64,000 nucleotides of DNA, from positions 77,401 through 141,400 of the forward strand of contig CAYXVE010000007.1 of NCBI GenBank assembly GCA_964468435.1. Reading direction: 5' to 3'. The notes under the pieces were generated by a model that worked only from the letters and a program-made list of their open reading frames with translations, did not search any database and was not told the DNA's origin. Positions 39,367 through 47,256 of this stretch are shown piece by piece. A program made the position numbers and the translations under genes. The stretch comes from JBCCTX01 sp964468435 (GTDB lineage: Bacteria; Bacteroidota; Bacteroidia; J057). Position 1 is the first letter of the stretch, and the number at the start of each line of letters is the position of its first letter.

Positions 39367-40263
39367 ATGATTAAGCGTATTTTTCAAAGATGGCGTAACC
39401 AGTTGCTCAAAAGATATCGCGTTGAGGTGATAGATGACGTTACGCTTTCTCATGCAAAGGTATTTACTTACAGACCCATAAAATTTTTGATCATTGGTAT
39501 CAGTGCTTCGCTGATTCTAATAGGAGGTACGACCTCTTTGATCTTTTTTGTACCTTTTATACGTAAACAAATACCCGGATATTTGAATCCTGCTGTAAAA
39601 GAACAACAGGCTCAGCTCATGAGCAAGGTACAAATATTAGGACAACAGATCGAAATGCGGGATTCTTTGATTAAGACATTACAGAATTCGTTATTAAATG
39701 GGCAGCAGCTGCCAGAGATGAGTCTGGATGATATTGAGACCGTCGACATTACACCTGCAGCGGCATCGGAGAACGCACTTGTAGAGAGTGAAAGTTCTGC
39801 TGAGAATCCAATTTCTAACGTGAATAGTCAGCAGGAAGAGGTTACACATACCGTCAAAACTTCCTACAACTCTCATTATATTTCTCCAATCAATAATCTT
39901 TTTTCTCCTGTAGGCAATGGGAAGGTTAGCAATCCTTTTAACCTGGATAAACAGCATTATGGATTGGATATTGTCGCTGAAGAAAATGAACTGGTACGTG
40001 CAGCAGCTGATGGTTTTGTCATCATGGCTGAATTCCACGAAGAGAATGGCAATGTGATTGGGGTTGCTTCGAGAGATGAAGTTATTACCTTTTATAAACA
40101 TAATAGCACACTGTATAAAAAAGTTGGGGATTATGTTTCTTCTGGTGAAGCTATCGCAGTGATGGGCAATTCAGGCGAGAATTCTACCGGACCACACTTG
40201 CATTTTGAACTTTGGTACAAAGGTACTCCACTAGATCCCTCGTTGTATATTAATTTTAATTGA
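39367..40263 (+). CDS. M23-family (LytM) cell-wall peptidase
   Basis: The ATG at 39367 gives a cytoplasmic start, one membrane helix (about 38-65) and a periplasmic region. The open frame further upstream overlaps the divergent sprE start and is not used. A short coiled coil precedes the C-terminal peptidase domain. The zinc motifs HYGLD (HxxxD) and HLHFE (HxH) are both present, so the domain should be active. It matches the family often encoded next to bactofilin, which sits 28 bp downstream; M23 peptidase and bactofilin cooperate in cell-wall shaping in several bacteria. Confidence 0.92.
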   Translation: MIKRIFQRWRNQLLKRYRVEVIDDVTLSHAKVFTYRPIKFLIIGISASLILIGGTTSLIFFVPFIRKQIPGYLNPAVKEQQAQLMSKVQILGQQIEMRDSLIKTLQNSLLNGQQLPEMSLDDIETVDITPAAASENALVESESSAENPISNVNSQQEEVTHTVKTSYNSHYISPINNLFSPVGNGKVSNPFNLDKQHYGLDIVAEENELVRAAADGFVIMAEFHEENGNVIGVASRDEVITFYKHNSTLYKKVGDYVSSGEAIAVMGNSGENSTGPHLHFELWYKGTPLDPSLYINFN

Positions 40264-40291
40264 AATTTTATCTCATTAAAGTACCTCCATT

Positions 40292-40828
40292 ATGTTTGGA
40301 AATAATAAGAACGAACCAATCAGATCAGCTCCTTCCCCATCTCCTGGAGGAAAGGGCAATGAATCAAGAATCAACAAAGTCGCTACTGGTACAGTTATAG
40401 TAGGCGATGTAAATGCCGAAGGTGATTTTCGCGTCGAAGGAAAAGTAATCGGAAACCTCGTGTGTAGTTCTAGACTCGTAGTAAGTGAAACGGGCTATAT
40501 CGAAGGTACAGTAGACGCCAAAAACATTACTGTTGAAGGTGAAATCCGAGGAAATGTGATCACTCGTGAAATCCTGCAGATTGACAAGACGGGTAAAATT
40601 TATGGTGACGTATTTACTCAGAAACTCGTTGTGCAGGTAGGTGCTGTCTTCACTGGAAACAGCTACATGAGCGAAGCTGCTAAGGAAGTACTTAGCAAAG
40701 CTCCCCAGAAATCTAAAGATCTTTTGGAGAAAGTTACTGACTCCACCAAAGCCCTCTCCAACGGAAAATTAGAAGAATCTAATGGTCAGGGTAGTAAGTC
40801 CCCTCAGATGGCTTCTATATCCAAGTAA
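40292..40828 (+). CDS. Bactofilin (polymer-forming cytoskeletal protein)
   Basis: Bactofilins assemble into nucleotide-independent filaments that localise cell-wall enzymes. The core at about 30-125 is a right-handed beta-helix, seen as repeated hydrophobic/glycine rungs such as VIVGDVNAEGDFRVEGKVIGNL and YIEGTVDAKNITVEGEIRGNV. Disordered ends rich in Pro, Ser and Lys flank it. The 178-residue length is normal. It is co-directional with the M23 peptidase gene before it and lies about 215 bp before the ATP synthase cluster. Confidence 0.95.
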   Translation: MFGNNKNEPIRSAPSPSPGGKGNESRINKVATGTVIVGDVNAEGDFRVEGKVIGNLVCSSRLVVSETGYIEGTVDAKNITVEGEIRGNVITREILQIDKTGKIYGDVFTQKLVVQVGAVFTGNSYMSEAAKEVLSKAPQKSKDLLEKVTDSTKALSNGKLEESNGQGSKSPQMASISK

Positions 40829-41044
40829 AGGATACAATGGTAAGGTAGCTGGTGTGATGTGGCAAAACCTGTGTGATAAAAGACTTTTAGGGTCTTCCAG
40901 GCGGATTTTATCTGGTAAGCATACATTTTTGTTCAGTACTTAAGCAAGTTGCGCGAAAAATTTATCGGAGGGAAGGAAATCAGCCCGTTCCCTCTGATTT
41001 TTTGTTACCTTTATAGTCAGTTTTCTTCAGGGATAAAGGCAGAT

Positions 41045-41263
41045 ATGGATCAAAAGGACAAGAAGAAAAGCGTACTTCATGAATATATACGCTACACTGG
41101 CGTAGGATTTGAAGTTATCACATATATTATGATTTTTGTAGCTGGAGGGTATTTTTTAGATATTTGGCTGGAAACTAACCCTTGGTTTACCCTCTCGCTT
41201 TCCCTACTGGGTTGTGGGGTAGCTATGTATGTAATCATTAAAAAACTGGGTAATATCAAATAG
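41045..41263 (+). CDS. AtpZ/AtpI-family F-ATPase accessory protein
   Basis: A 72-residue protein with two membrane helices (FEVITYIMIFVAGGYFLDIWL and FTLSLSLLGCGVAMYVIIKKL), beginning MDQKDKKKS. It fits the AtpZ family of small proteins at the head of F-type ATP synthase operons, which with AtpI help c-ring assembly or bind Mg2+/Ca2+. The frame is open back to 40949, but the ATG at 41045 gives the family length. Confidence 0.8.
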   Translation: MDQKDKKKSVLHEYIRYTGVGFEVITYIMIFVAGGYFLDIWLETNPWFTLSLSLLGCGVAMYVIIKKLGNIK

Positions 41264-41326
41264 CCTGTCAGTCTTTGTGATTCGCTCCTTTTCCTGAAAA
41301 TGAAGTATTAACTCTAACTATCTTAC

Positions 41327-41707
41327 ATGAGAATACCGCTTTTTGCACTGTTGACGGGTGTAGTTACAGTTTTGCTGAGCATTCTGACAGTTTGGCTTGT
41401 TCAGAATGTGTATCCTCAATACAATATGTATTCGGCTATTGGAGGAGTGGTCGTGATGTTTGTTATGACACTCGCTGCTTATATCCTTTCTTACCAGGGA
41501 ATCTCCCGTAATTCTCGTCAGTTTACCATGCTGTTCCTTTCAGGAATGGGAATAAAAATGGGGATAGGAATTATCTCCGTGCTGATTGTAGGCCTGATAG
41601 CCAAAGATATCCTGTCTGAATATGTCGTTGCCTTTTTCCTGTCCTATTTTGTATTAACAACATTTGAAGTTTATGGGTTAATACGTAAATTGCGGGCAGT
41701 TTCGTAA
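41327..41707 (+). CDS. AtpI-like membrane protein of the atp cluster
   Basis: Four predicted helices in 126 residues: IPLFALLTGVVTVLLSILTVWL, GGVVVMFVMTLAAYILSY, FTMLFLSGMGIKMGIGIISVLIVG and VVAFFLSYFVLTTFEVYGL. The position between atpZ and atpB and the size fit an AtpI-type subunit, but the sequence is divergent and I assign it mainly by context. Confidence 0.6.
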   Translation: MRIPLFALLTGVVTVLLSILTVWLVQNVYPQYNMYSAIGGVVVMFVMTLAAYILSYQGISRNSRQFTMLFLSGMGIKMGIGIISVLIVGLIAKDILSEYVVAFFLSYFVLTTFEVYGLIRKLRAVS

Positions 41708-41737
41708 ATGATAAACCAATCAATTAAAATATAAAAA

Positions 41738-42898
41738 ATGTCCATTAAGTACAAGTTAATTTTTGGGTTAATTTGGTTTACTTGCACAACAGCTTGGGGA
41801 CAAGACCATGCGGAACATGAAAAGGAGCATGCTACCGAATCCCATTATGAAGATGGACATGAAGAATTTAATCCTACCGAGACTATTCTTCACCATATAG
41901 AAGATAGTCATAATTGGCATATTGTCGATATTCCTGCAAGCGATGGCGAATACATACCTGTAGAACTCAAATTGCCCTGGTTCTTTTACAGTAGTAGAGA
42001 TGGTCTAGTGTTTATCCCGGGAAGTGATGCACTCAAATCTATGGGATATGTAGTACATGAGCAAAAATTATATGCTGTAAAGTCTGGTGTAGAAATACCT
42101 GAATCGGAAGGACATGGACACCATAATACTATCTCAGCGGAATGGTTAGAAGAACATAAAGTTGAAGACGCTTCTGTTGTAGATCTTTCCATTACCAAGA
42201 CCAGCCTTCAGATGATTTTGATAGGTTTTACCATGATGTTGGTGTTCATTTCCGTAGCCAGAGGATATCAGAAAAATGAAGGAGAAGTACCACAAGGTAT
42301 TCAGTCATTTGTTGAACCCATTATCGTTTTCATTAGAGATGATGTAGCAAAAAGTTGGATAGGTAAGTCTGCAGATCGGTTTGTTCCTTATCTGCTTACC
42401 TTATTTTTCTTCATTTGGTTTTCAAACCTGTTTGGTCTTATGCCATTCAATTCCAATATAGCTGGAAACCTTTCAGTTACAGCAGCACTGGCATTACTCA
42501 CATTTATCATCACACAAGCAAACGGAACCAAAGACTATTGGGGGCATATTTTCAATACGCCAGGAGTCCCCTGGTATCTCAAGTTCGGAATACCGCTTGT
42601 ACCCATCGTCGAGTTTTTGGGAATATTCACTAAACCCTTTGCATTAGCTATACGTCTTTTTGCGAATATCTCTGCTGGGCACTTTATGGTGTTAGGCCTG
42701 GTGTGTCTAATCTTCATCATGGGCAAAAATGGTGCAAACCCTGCCGGAGCATTAGCGATTACGCCAGTTACGGTGTTATTTACGTTGGTGATTTTTGGTT
42801 TGGAAATGATCGTTGCAATTATACAGGCATATATATTTACCTTGTTGACAGCAGTATTTGTAGGAATGGCCCTGGAAGGGCATGATGATCATCACTAA
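41738..42898 (+). CDS. atpB: ATP synthase F0 subunit a
   Basis: Subunit a forms the two proton half-channels beside the c-ring. This Bacteroidota form of 386 residues has a signal peptide (ending AWGQ) and a His/Glu-rich exported N-terminal extension of about 130 residues before the membrane part. The helix with the essential Arg is seen in ALAIRLFANISAGHFMVL, and the last helices contain FGLEMIVAIIQAYIFTLLTAVFV. The start of atpE lies 31 bp downstream. Confidence 0.95.
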   Translation: MSIKYKLIFGLIWFTCTTAWGQDHAEHEKEHATESHYEDGHEEFNPTETILHHIEDSHNWHIVDIPASDGEYIPVELKLPWFFYSSRDGLVFIPGSDALKSMGYVVHEQKLYAVKSGVEIPESEGHGHHNTISAEWLEEHKVEDASVVDLSITKTSLQMILIGFTMMLVFISVARGYQKNEGEVPQGIQSFVEPIIVFIRDDVAKSWIGKSADRFVPYLLTLFFFIWFSNLFGLMPFNSNIAGNLSVTAALALLTFIITQANGTKDYWGHIFNTPGVPWYLKFGIPLVPIVEFLGIFTKPFALAIRLFANISAGHFMVLGLVCLIFIMGKNGANPAGALAITPVTVLFTLVIFGLEMIVAIIQAYIFTLLTAVFVGMALEGHDDHH

Positions 42899-42929
42899 GG
42901 TATTATTTAGTCATTTTAATATATATTTT

Positions 42930-43157
42930 ATGGAATCTCTTGGTATTCTTGGCGCCGGAATCGGCGCAGGCCTAGTTGCAATTGGAGCCGGTATGGGCAT
43001 CGGTAGATTGGCAGCTGCGGCTACAGAATCAATTGCAAGACAGCCTGAAGCTGCAGGAGATATCCGCGGTGCTATGCTGCTGACCGCAGTATTCATCGAG
43101 GGTGTATGTCTCTTCGGCGTAGTGGTATGTCTGCTTGCTGTGCTTAATGCAGGCTAA
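42930..43157 (+). CDS. atpE: ATP synthase F0 subunit c
   Basis: Subunit c forms the rotor ring. The 75 residues give two helices joined by the polar loop ARQPEA. Helix 1 has the GxGxGxG packing motif, and helix 2 carries the ion-binding Glu at about residue 57 in FIEG. The residue after the Glu is Gly rather than Ser/Thr, and helix 1 lacks the Gln of sodium-binding rings, so proton coupling is expected. I start at 42930, since the frame upstream overlaps atpB. Confidence 0.95.
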   Translation: MESLGILGAGIGAGLVAIGAGMGIGRLAAAATESIARQPEAAGDIRGAMLLTAVFIEGVCLFGVVVCLLAVLNAG

Positions 43158-43220
43158 AATTCATGGCCGGGGGAATGCCCTGGCCCTTTATTTTGACACA
43201 CACATAATTCAAATATACGC

Positions 43221-43751
43221 ATGTTTATCCTTTCTATCCTTGAAGTTAATTTTGGATTGTTCTTCTGGACCCTGGTTATCTTCCTGATATTCTTCCTCCT
43301 TCTCAGATCCTTCGCATGGAAACCTATTCTCGAAGCTATCAAAAAGCGAGAGGTTAAAATCGAAGAATCGCTGAAAGAAGCTGAAAAAGCTCGTCAGGAA
43401 ATGGCCCAGACTAAAGCCGAGAATGAAGAACTGCTAAAAGAAGCCCGCGCTGAAAAAGAGAGAATTGTCAACGAGGCTAACGCCATGAGTCAAAAAATTA
43501 TCATGGAAGCCCAACAGTCTGCAGCAAAAGAGCAGGCCAAGGAGGTCGAAAAAGCCCGTCAACAAATTGAAGCAGAAAAATCTCAGGCCCTTAATGATAT
43601 ACGGGAAATGGCAGTGAATATGTCCCTTCACGTAGCAGAAAAAGTTCTGCGAGAACAACTCAATGACCCTTCTGCTCAGGAAAGACTTGCTAAAAAGCTG
43701 ATTGGCGAGATGGGGCAGAAGGAATCAACAGCATTGACTAACGCAAATTAA
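43221..43751 (+). CDS. atpF: ATP synthase F0 subunit b
   Basis: Subunit b is the peripheral stalk. One N-terminal helix (VNFGLFFWTLVIFLIFFLLLR) is followed by a long charged coiled coil, with KPILEAIKKREVKIEESLKE at the start and Ala/Glu/Lys-rich heptads to about residue 150. The 176 residues are normal. It lies between atpE and atpH. Confidence 0.95.
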   Translation: MFILSILEVNFGLFFWTLVIFLIFFLLLRSFAWKPILEAIKKREVKIEESLKEAEKARQEMAQTKAENEELLKEARAEKERIVNEANAMSQKIIMEAQQSAAKEQAKEVEKARQQIEAEKSQALNDIREMAVNMSLHVAEKVLREQLNDPSAQERLAKKLIGEMGQKESTALTNAN

Positions 43752-43770
43752 CGCTTTAATCTGATTATTC

Positions 43771-44313
43771 ATGGTAGAGGCTAGAATCGGTGCCAGATAC
43801 GCAAATTCCTTGTTTGGATTGGCTCAGGAAAAAAAGATGTTGAATGATGTCAAAGACGATATGAATCTGATCCTGCAGGCTTGTCAGGAAAGCAGACAAC
43901 TTGTCAATCTGTTGGAGAGTCCTATTATACCCTCATCCCGCAAAAACGCTATCCTGCAAAAGGTCTTTGATGGAAAATTTATCTCCCCCCTTACCATGCT
44001 GATAGTGGATCTACTCTCCCGTAAAGGAAGAGATGCGTATCTGCCGAGTATGGCAAGAGAATTCCTGAAAATATATGATCAGGAATTTGATATTTCTCGT
44101 GGAATATTGACTTCTGTGTATAAACTTCCAGAAAAACTAGTCTCTCAGATTAGAGATAAATTGGAAGAACAACTGGGAACAACTCTTATCCTGGAACAAA
44201 AACTTGATGAGAGCATGATTGGGGGATTTAAAATCCAAATCGGAGATCAATTGTATGATGGAAGCGTGACCAGCGCGCTGAGGAAGATGAGAAACAAATT
44301 TGAACTCAACTAA
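43771..44313 (+). CDS. atpH: ATP synthase F1 subunit delta
   Basis: Delta links the stalk to the F1 head. The OSCP-type N-terminus ARIGARYANSLFGLAQEKK and the conserved C-terminal end DESMIGGFKIQIGDQLYDGSV are clear. The length is 180 residues. It starts 19 bp after atpF and is followed by a 71-bp gap to atpA. Confidence 0.94.
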   Translation: MVEARIGARYANSLFGLAQEKKMLNDVKDDMNLILQACQESRQLVNLLESPIIPSSRKNAILQKVFDGKFISPLTMLIVDLLSRKGRDAYLPSMAREFLKIYDQEFDISRGILTSVYKLPEKLVSQIRDKLEEQLGTTLILEQKLDESMIGGFKIQIGDQLYDGSVTSALRKMRNKFELN

Positions 44314-44384
44314 CAATCATTACATCACATTTAGGTGATAGTATAGTATTAACATAAGATCATAACCCATAAAAAATAAAAAGT

Positions 44385-45965
44385 ATGCCTACAGTAAGAC
44401 CAGATGAAGTCTCTGCAATACTGAGAGAGCAACTCTCCAACTTCAAGACAGAGGCGGAACTCGAGGAAACCGGTACCGTTTTGCAGATCGGAGATGGTAT
44501 TGCCCGTATTTATGGCTTGTCCCACGTTCAGGCCGGTGAGATGATAGAATTTGAAAATGGATTGAAAGGAATGGTACTAAACCTTGAAGAAGATAACGTA
44601 GGTGCCGTAATCTTCGGTGAATCCGAAGGAATTAAGGAAGGTGGTATAGTTCACAGAACAGGTCAGATTGCATCTCTTAAGGTCGGAGATGGTCTGCTAG
44701 GGCGTGTAATCAATCCACTAGGGGAACCCTTAGATGGTAAAGGTCCTATTCAGGGAGATTTATATGATGCTCCATATGAACGTAAAGCTCCAGGGGTAAT
44801 CTATCGTCAACCTGTAAACGAACCTATGCAAACAGGTATCAAAGCCATCGACTCCATGATCCCCATCGGTAGAGGCCAACGTGAGTTGATCATCGGAGAC
44901 CGTTCCACTGGTAAGACGGCAATCGCAATTGATACTATCATCAATCAAAAAGAATTCTACGATAGAGGCGAACCTGTCTTTTGTATATATGTAGCATGTG
45001 GCCAGAAAGGTTCTACGATCGCTCAGGTAGTAAAAGCATTAGAAGACAATGGTGCAATGGCTTATACTGTAGTTGTTGCAGCACCTGCCTCTTATCCATC
45101 ACCCACGATATTCTTTGCTCCTTATGCCGGGGCAGCAATAGGGGAATATTTCAGGGATACAGGCAGACCCGCACTGGCAATATATGATGACCTCTCTAAG
45201 CAGGCAGTTGCTTACCGCGAAGTCTCACTCCTGCTGAGACGTCCTCCAGGACGTGAAGCTTATCCAGGAGATGTATTTTACCTACACTCCCGGCTACTAG
45301 AACGTTCAGCAAAGATCATTGCAGATGATAGCATCGCTCAACAAATGAATGATGTACCTGAATCCTTTAAGCCTTTGCTGAAAGGTGGTGGTTCACTCAC
45401 AGCACTTCCTATTATCGAGACCCAAGAAGGTGATGTATCTGCTTACATCCCTACCAATGTAATCTCCATTACCGATGGACAGATCTTCCTGGAATCCAAT
45501 TTGTTTAACGCTGGTGTGAGACCTGCGATTAATGTAGGTATATCGGTATCCCGTGTGGGGGGCGCTGCTCAGATTAAACCCATGAAAAAAGTGGCAGGAC
45601 GACTAAAACTTGACCTGGCGCAGTACAGAGAGCTGGAAGCATTTGCACGATTTGGATCAGATCTCGATAAAGCAACCGTAAGACAGTTGGAGCGAGGTAA
45701 GAGGAGTGTTAAACTCCTGATTCAAAAGCAGTATAGTCCTGTACCCGTGGAAGAACAGGTCGTTTCAATCTTCGCTGTGTCAAGAGGATATGCAGACAGT
45801 GTTCCCGTAGACAAAATTAATACCTATGAAGCTGCATTAATTCAGGAAATTAAGCTGAATCACCAGCAGATATTTGATCAGATTCTAAATAAGAAGTGGA
45901 CTGACGAAATGCAGGATAGTCTCGCTGAAATAGCCAGGAATGTAGCCAGTCGCTACAATGCATAA
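44385..45965 (+). CDS. atpA: ATP synthase F1 subunit alpha
   Basis: The alpha subunit is the non-catalytic nucleotide-binding partner of beta in the F1 hexamer. The P-loop GDRSTGKTA is near residues 172-180, and the C-terminal half has the alpha signature PAINVGISVSRVGGAAQ near 380-396. The 526-residue length is standard. The catalytic beta subunit gene is not in this cluster. Confidence 0.98.
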   Translation: MPTVRPDEVSAILREQLSNFKTEAELEETGTVLQIGDGIARIYGLSHVQAGEMIEFENGLKGMVLNLEEDNVGAVIFGESEGIKEGGIVHRTGQIASLKVGDGLLGRVINPLGEPLDGKGPIQGDLYDAPYERKAPGVIYRQPVNEPMQTGIKAIDSMIPIGRGQRELIIGDRSTGKTAIAIDTIINQKEFYDRGEPVFCIYVACGQKGSTIAQVVKALEDNGAMAYTVVVAAPASYPSPTIFFAPYAGAAIGEYFRDTGRPALAIYDDLSKQAVAYREVSLLLRRPPGREAYPGDVFYLHSRLLERSAKIIADDSIAQQMNDVPESFKPLLKGGGSLTALPIIETQEGDVSAYIPTNVISITDGQIFLESNLFNAGVRPAINVGISVSRVGGAAQIKPMKKVAGRLKLDLAQYRELEAFARFGSDLDKATVRQLERGKRSVKLLIQKQYSPVPVEEQVVSIFAVSRGYADSVPVDKINTYEAALIQEIKLNHQQIFDQILNKKWTDEMQDSLAEIARNVASRYNA

Positions 45966-46015
45966 GTATTTCTGTGATTGTATTTTGAGAGTTGTAAACA
46001 CTGAACTAAATCTTA

Positions 46016-46921
46016 ATGGCCAATTTAAAAGAGATCAGAGGCCGCATACAGTCGGTCAAAAATACTCAGAAAGTAACGAAGGCAATGAAAATGGTATCTG
46101 CCGTGAAGCTTCGCCGTGCGCAGGACCGTATTCTGATGTTACGCCCCTATGCTAACAAACTCCGGGAGATTATCGCCAATGTGATCTCTAACGTGGAACC
46201 TGAAAATATTCCCAGTAAACTGATAGAGGTAAGAGAGGTCAACAAAGTTTTGATTGTCCTTGTTACTTCCAATAGAGGGTTAGCCGGTCCATTCAACTCG
46301 AATATCATCAAAAAAGCTCAGCATTTTATTGAGGAAAATTATGCCGCAGCGTTAGCTGATAACCGCTTACATATGATGTGCCTAGGAAGAAAAGGGCTTG
46401 AACATTTTAAGAAAAGAGGGTATACCATTTTGGGTGGAAACCGGGATGTCTTTTCCAAGCTAACATTTGAAAAAGTCAACGAGGTAGTAGATGAAATATT
46501 TGATCGTTTCATCAGCGAAGAGTATGACAGCGTATACCTCGTATTCAATGAATTCAGAAATGTAATGTCCCAGAACAGGCTGGTGGAAAACTTCCTTCCA
46601 CTGATGGTGGAAAACATGGGTGAGGAGGAACAGGAGGAACAGGATATTTCATTTCAGGCGGACTATATCTTTGAACCTGATCGCGAACAAATATTAAAAG
46701 AACTCATTCCCAAGGCACTACGTATACAATTATATAGAGCCGTATTAGAATCCAATGCAGCAGAGCAGGGTGCCAGAATGGTAGCCATGGATAGTGCGAC
46801 GGAGAATGCTGAAGACCTTCTCAAGGATCTGAGAATTAGTTACAATAAGGCCCGTCAGGCTGCAATCACAAAAGAGATTTTGGAAATCTCTGCAGGAGCA
46901 GATGCGCTCTCTGCAGATTAA
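46016..46921 (+). CDS. atpG: ATP synthase F1 subunit gamma
   Basis: Gamma is the rotating shaft. The N-terminal helix contains the conserved LKEIRGRIQSVKNTQKVTKAMKM segment, and the C-terminal helix ends MVAMDSATENAEDLLKDL. It has 301 residues. It is the last gene of this cluster; atpD and atpC, expected next in enterobacterial order, are absent here and must lie elsewhere, as is common in Bacteroidota. Confidence 0.96.
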   Translation: MANLKEIRGRIQSVKNTQKVTKAMKMVSAVKLRRAQDRILMLRPYANKLREIIANVISNVEPENIPSKLIEVREVNKVLIVLVTSNRGLAGPFNSNIIKKAQHFIEENYAAALADNRLHMMCLGRKGLEHFKKRGYTILGGNRDVFSKLTFEKVNEVVDEIFDRFISEEYDSVYLVFNEFRNVMSQNRLVENFLPLMVENMGEEEQEEQDISFQADYIFEPDREQILKELIPKALRIQLYRAVLESNAAEQGARMVAMDSATENAEDLLKDLRISYNKARQAAITKEILEISAGADALSAD

Positions 46922-47071
46922 ATATATAGATGGTACAAAGACAGTAGGTTATATCTGAAGCCTGTTCTTACGGTATATCAACAACAGTATGGTAATATAC
47001 CTTGAAAATGGACCTTACTTAATCGATTTGTAAAAACTAGAAGAGCATTTTTACAAAATCATAAGAAATAA

Positions 47072-47102
47072 GAGGAAGTCGGCCTACAAGACTTCCTCTT
47101 TT
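47072..47102 (+). terminator. Intrinsic terminator of the atp cluster
   Basis: An 11-bp perfect stem (AAGAGGAAGTC with its complement) and a 9-base loop, with a run of Ts following. Confidence 0.9.
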
Positions 47103-47127
47103 TCGTATGTACATGCGAGGCCAAGTG

Positions 47128-47159
47128 TTGAAAATTTTAAGGAAATTGGTTTACCTTTG
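47128..47159 (+). promoter_or_regulatory. Candidate aconitase promoter
   Basis: TTG at 47128-47130 and a perfect TACCTTTG at 47152-47159 are 21 bp apart, matching the Bacteroidota housekeeping consensus (TTG, then TAnnTTTG). Transcription would start near 47165. Confidence 0.6.
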
Positions 47160-47256
47160 AACTATTCTGGAGTAGTTAACATTAGTTGTAATGAAGGCTT
47201 TCCAGTAGTCTAAGTAGATATATAATATAAGTTTCACTTCTTAAAAATCATATAGT

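Larger units (their letters stand above)
46922..47256. other. Intergenic region, 335 bp, with terminator and promoter
   Basis: It holds the atp terminator (47072-47102) and the best promoter candidate in the window (47128-47159), with about 90 bp of untranslated leader for aconitase. Confidence 0.7.
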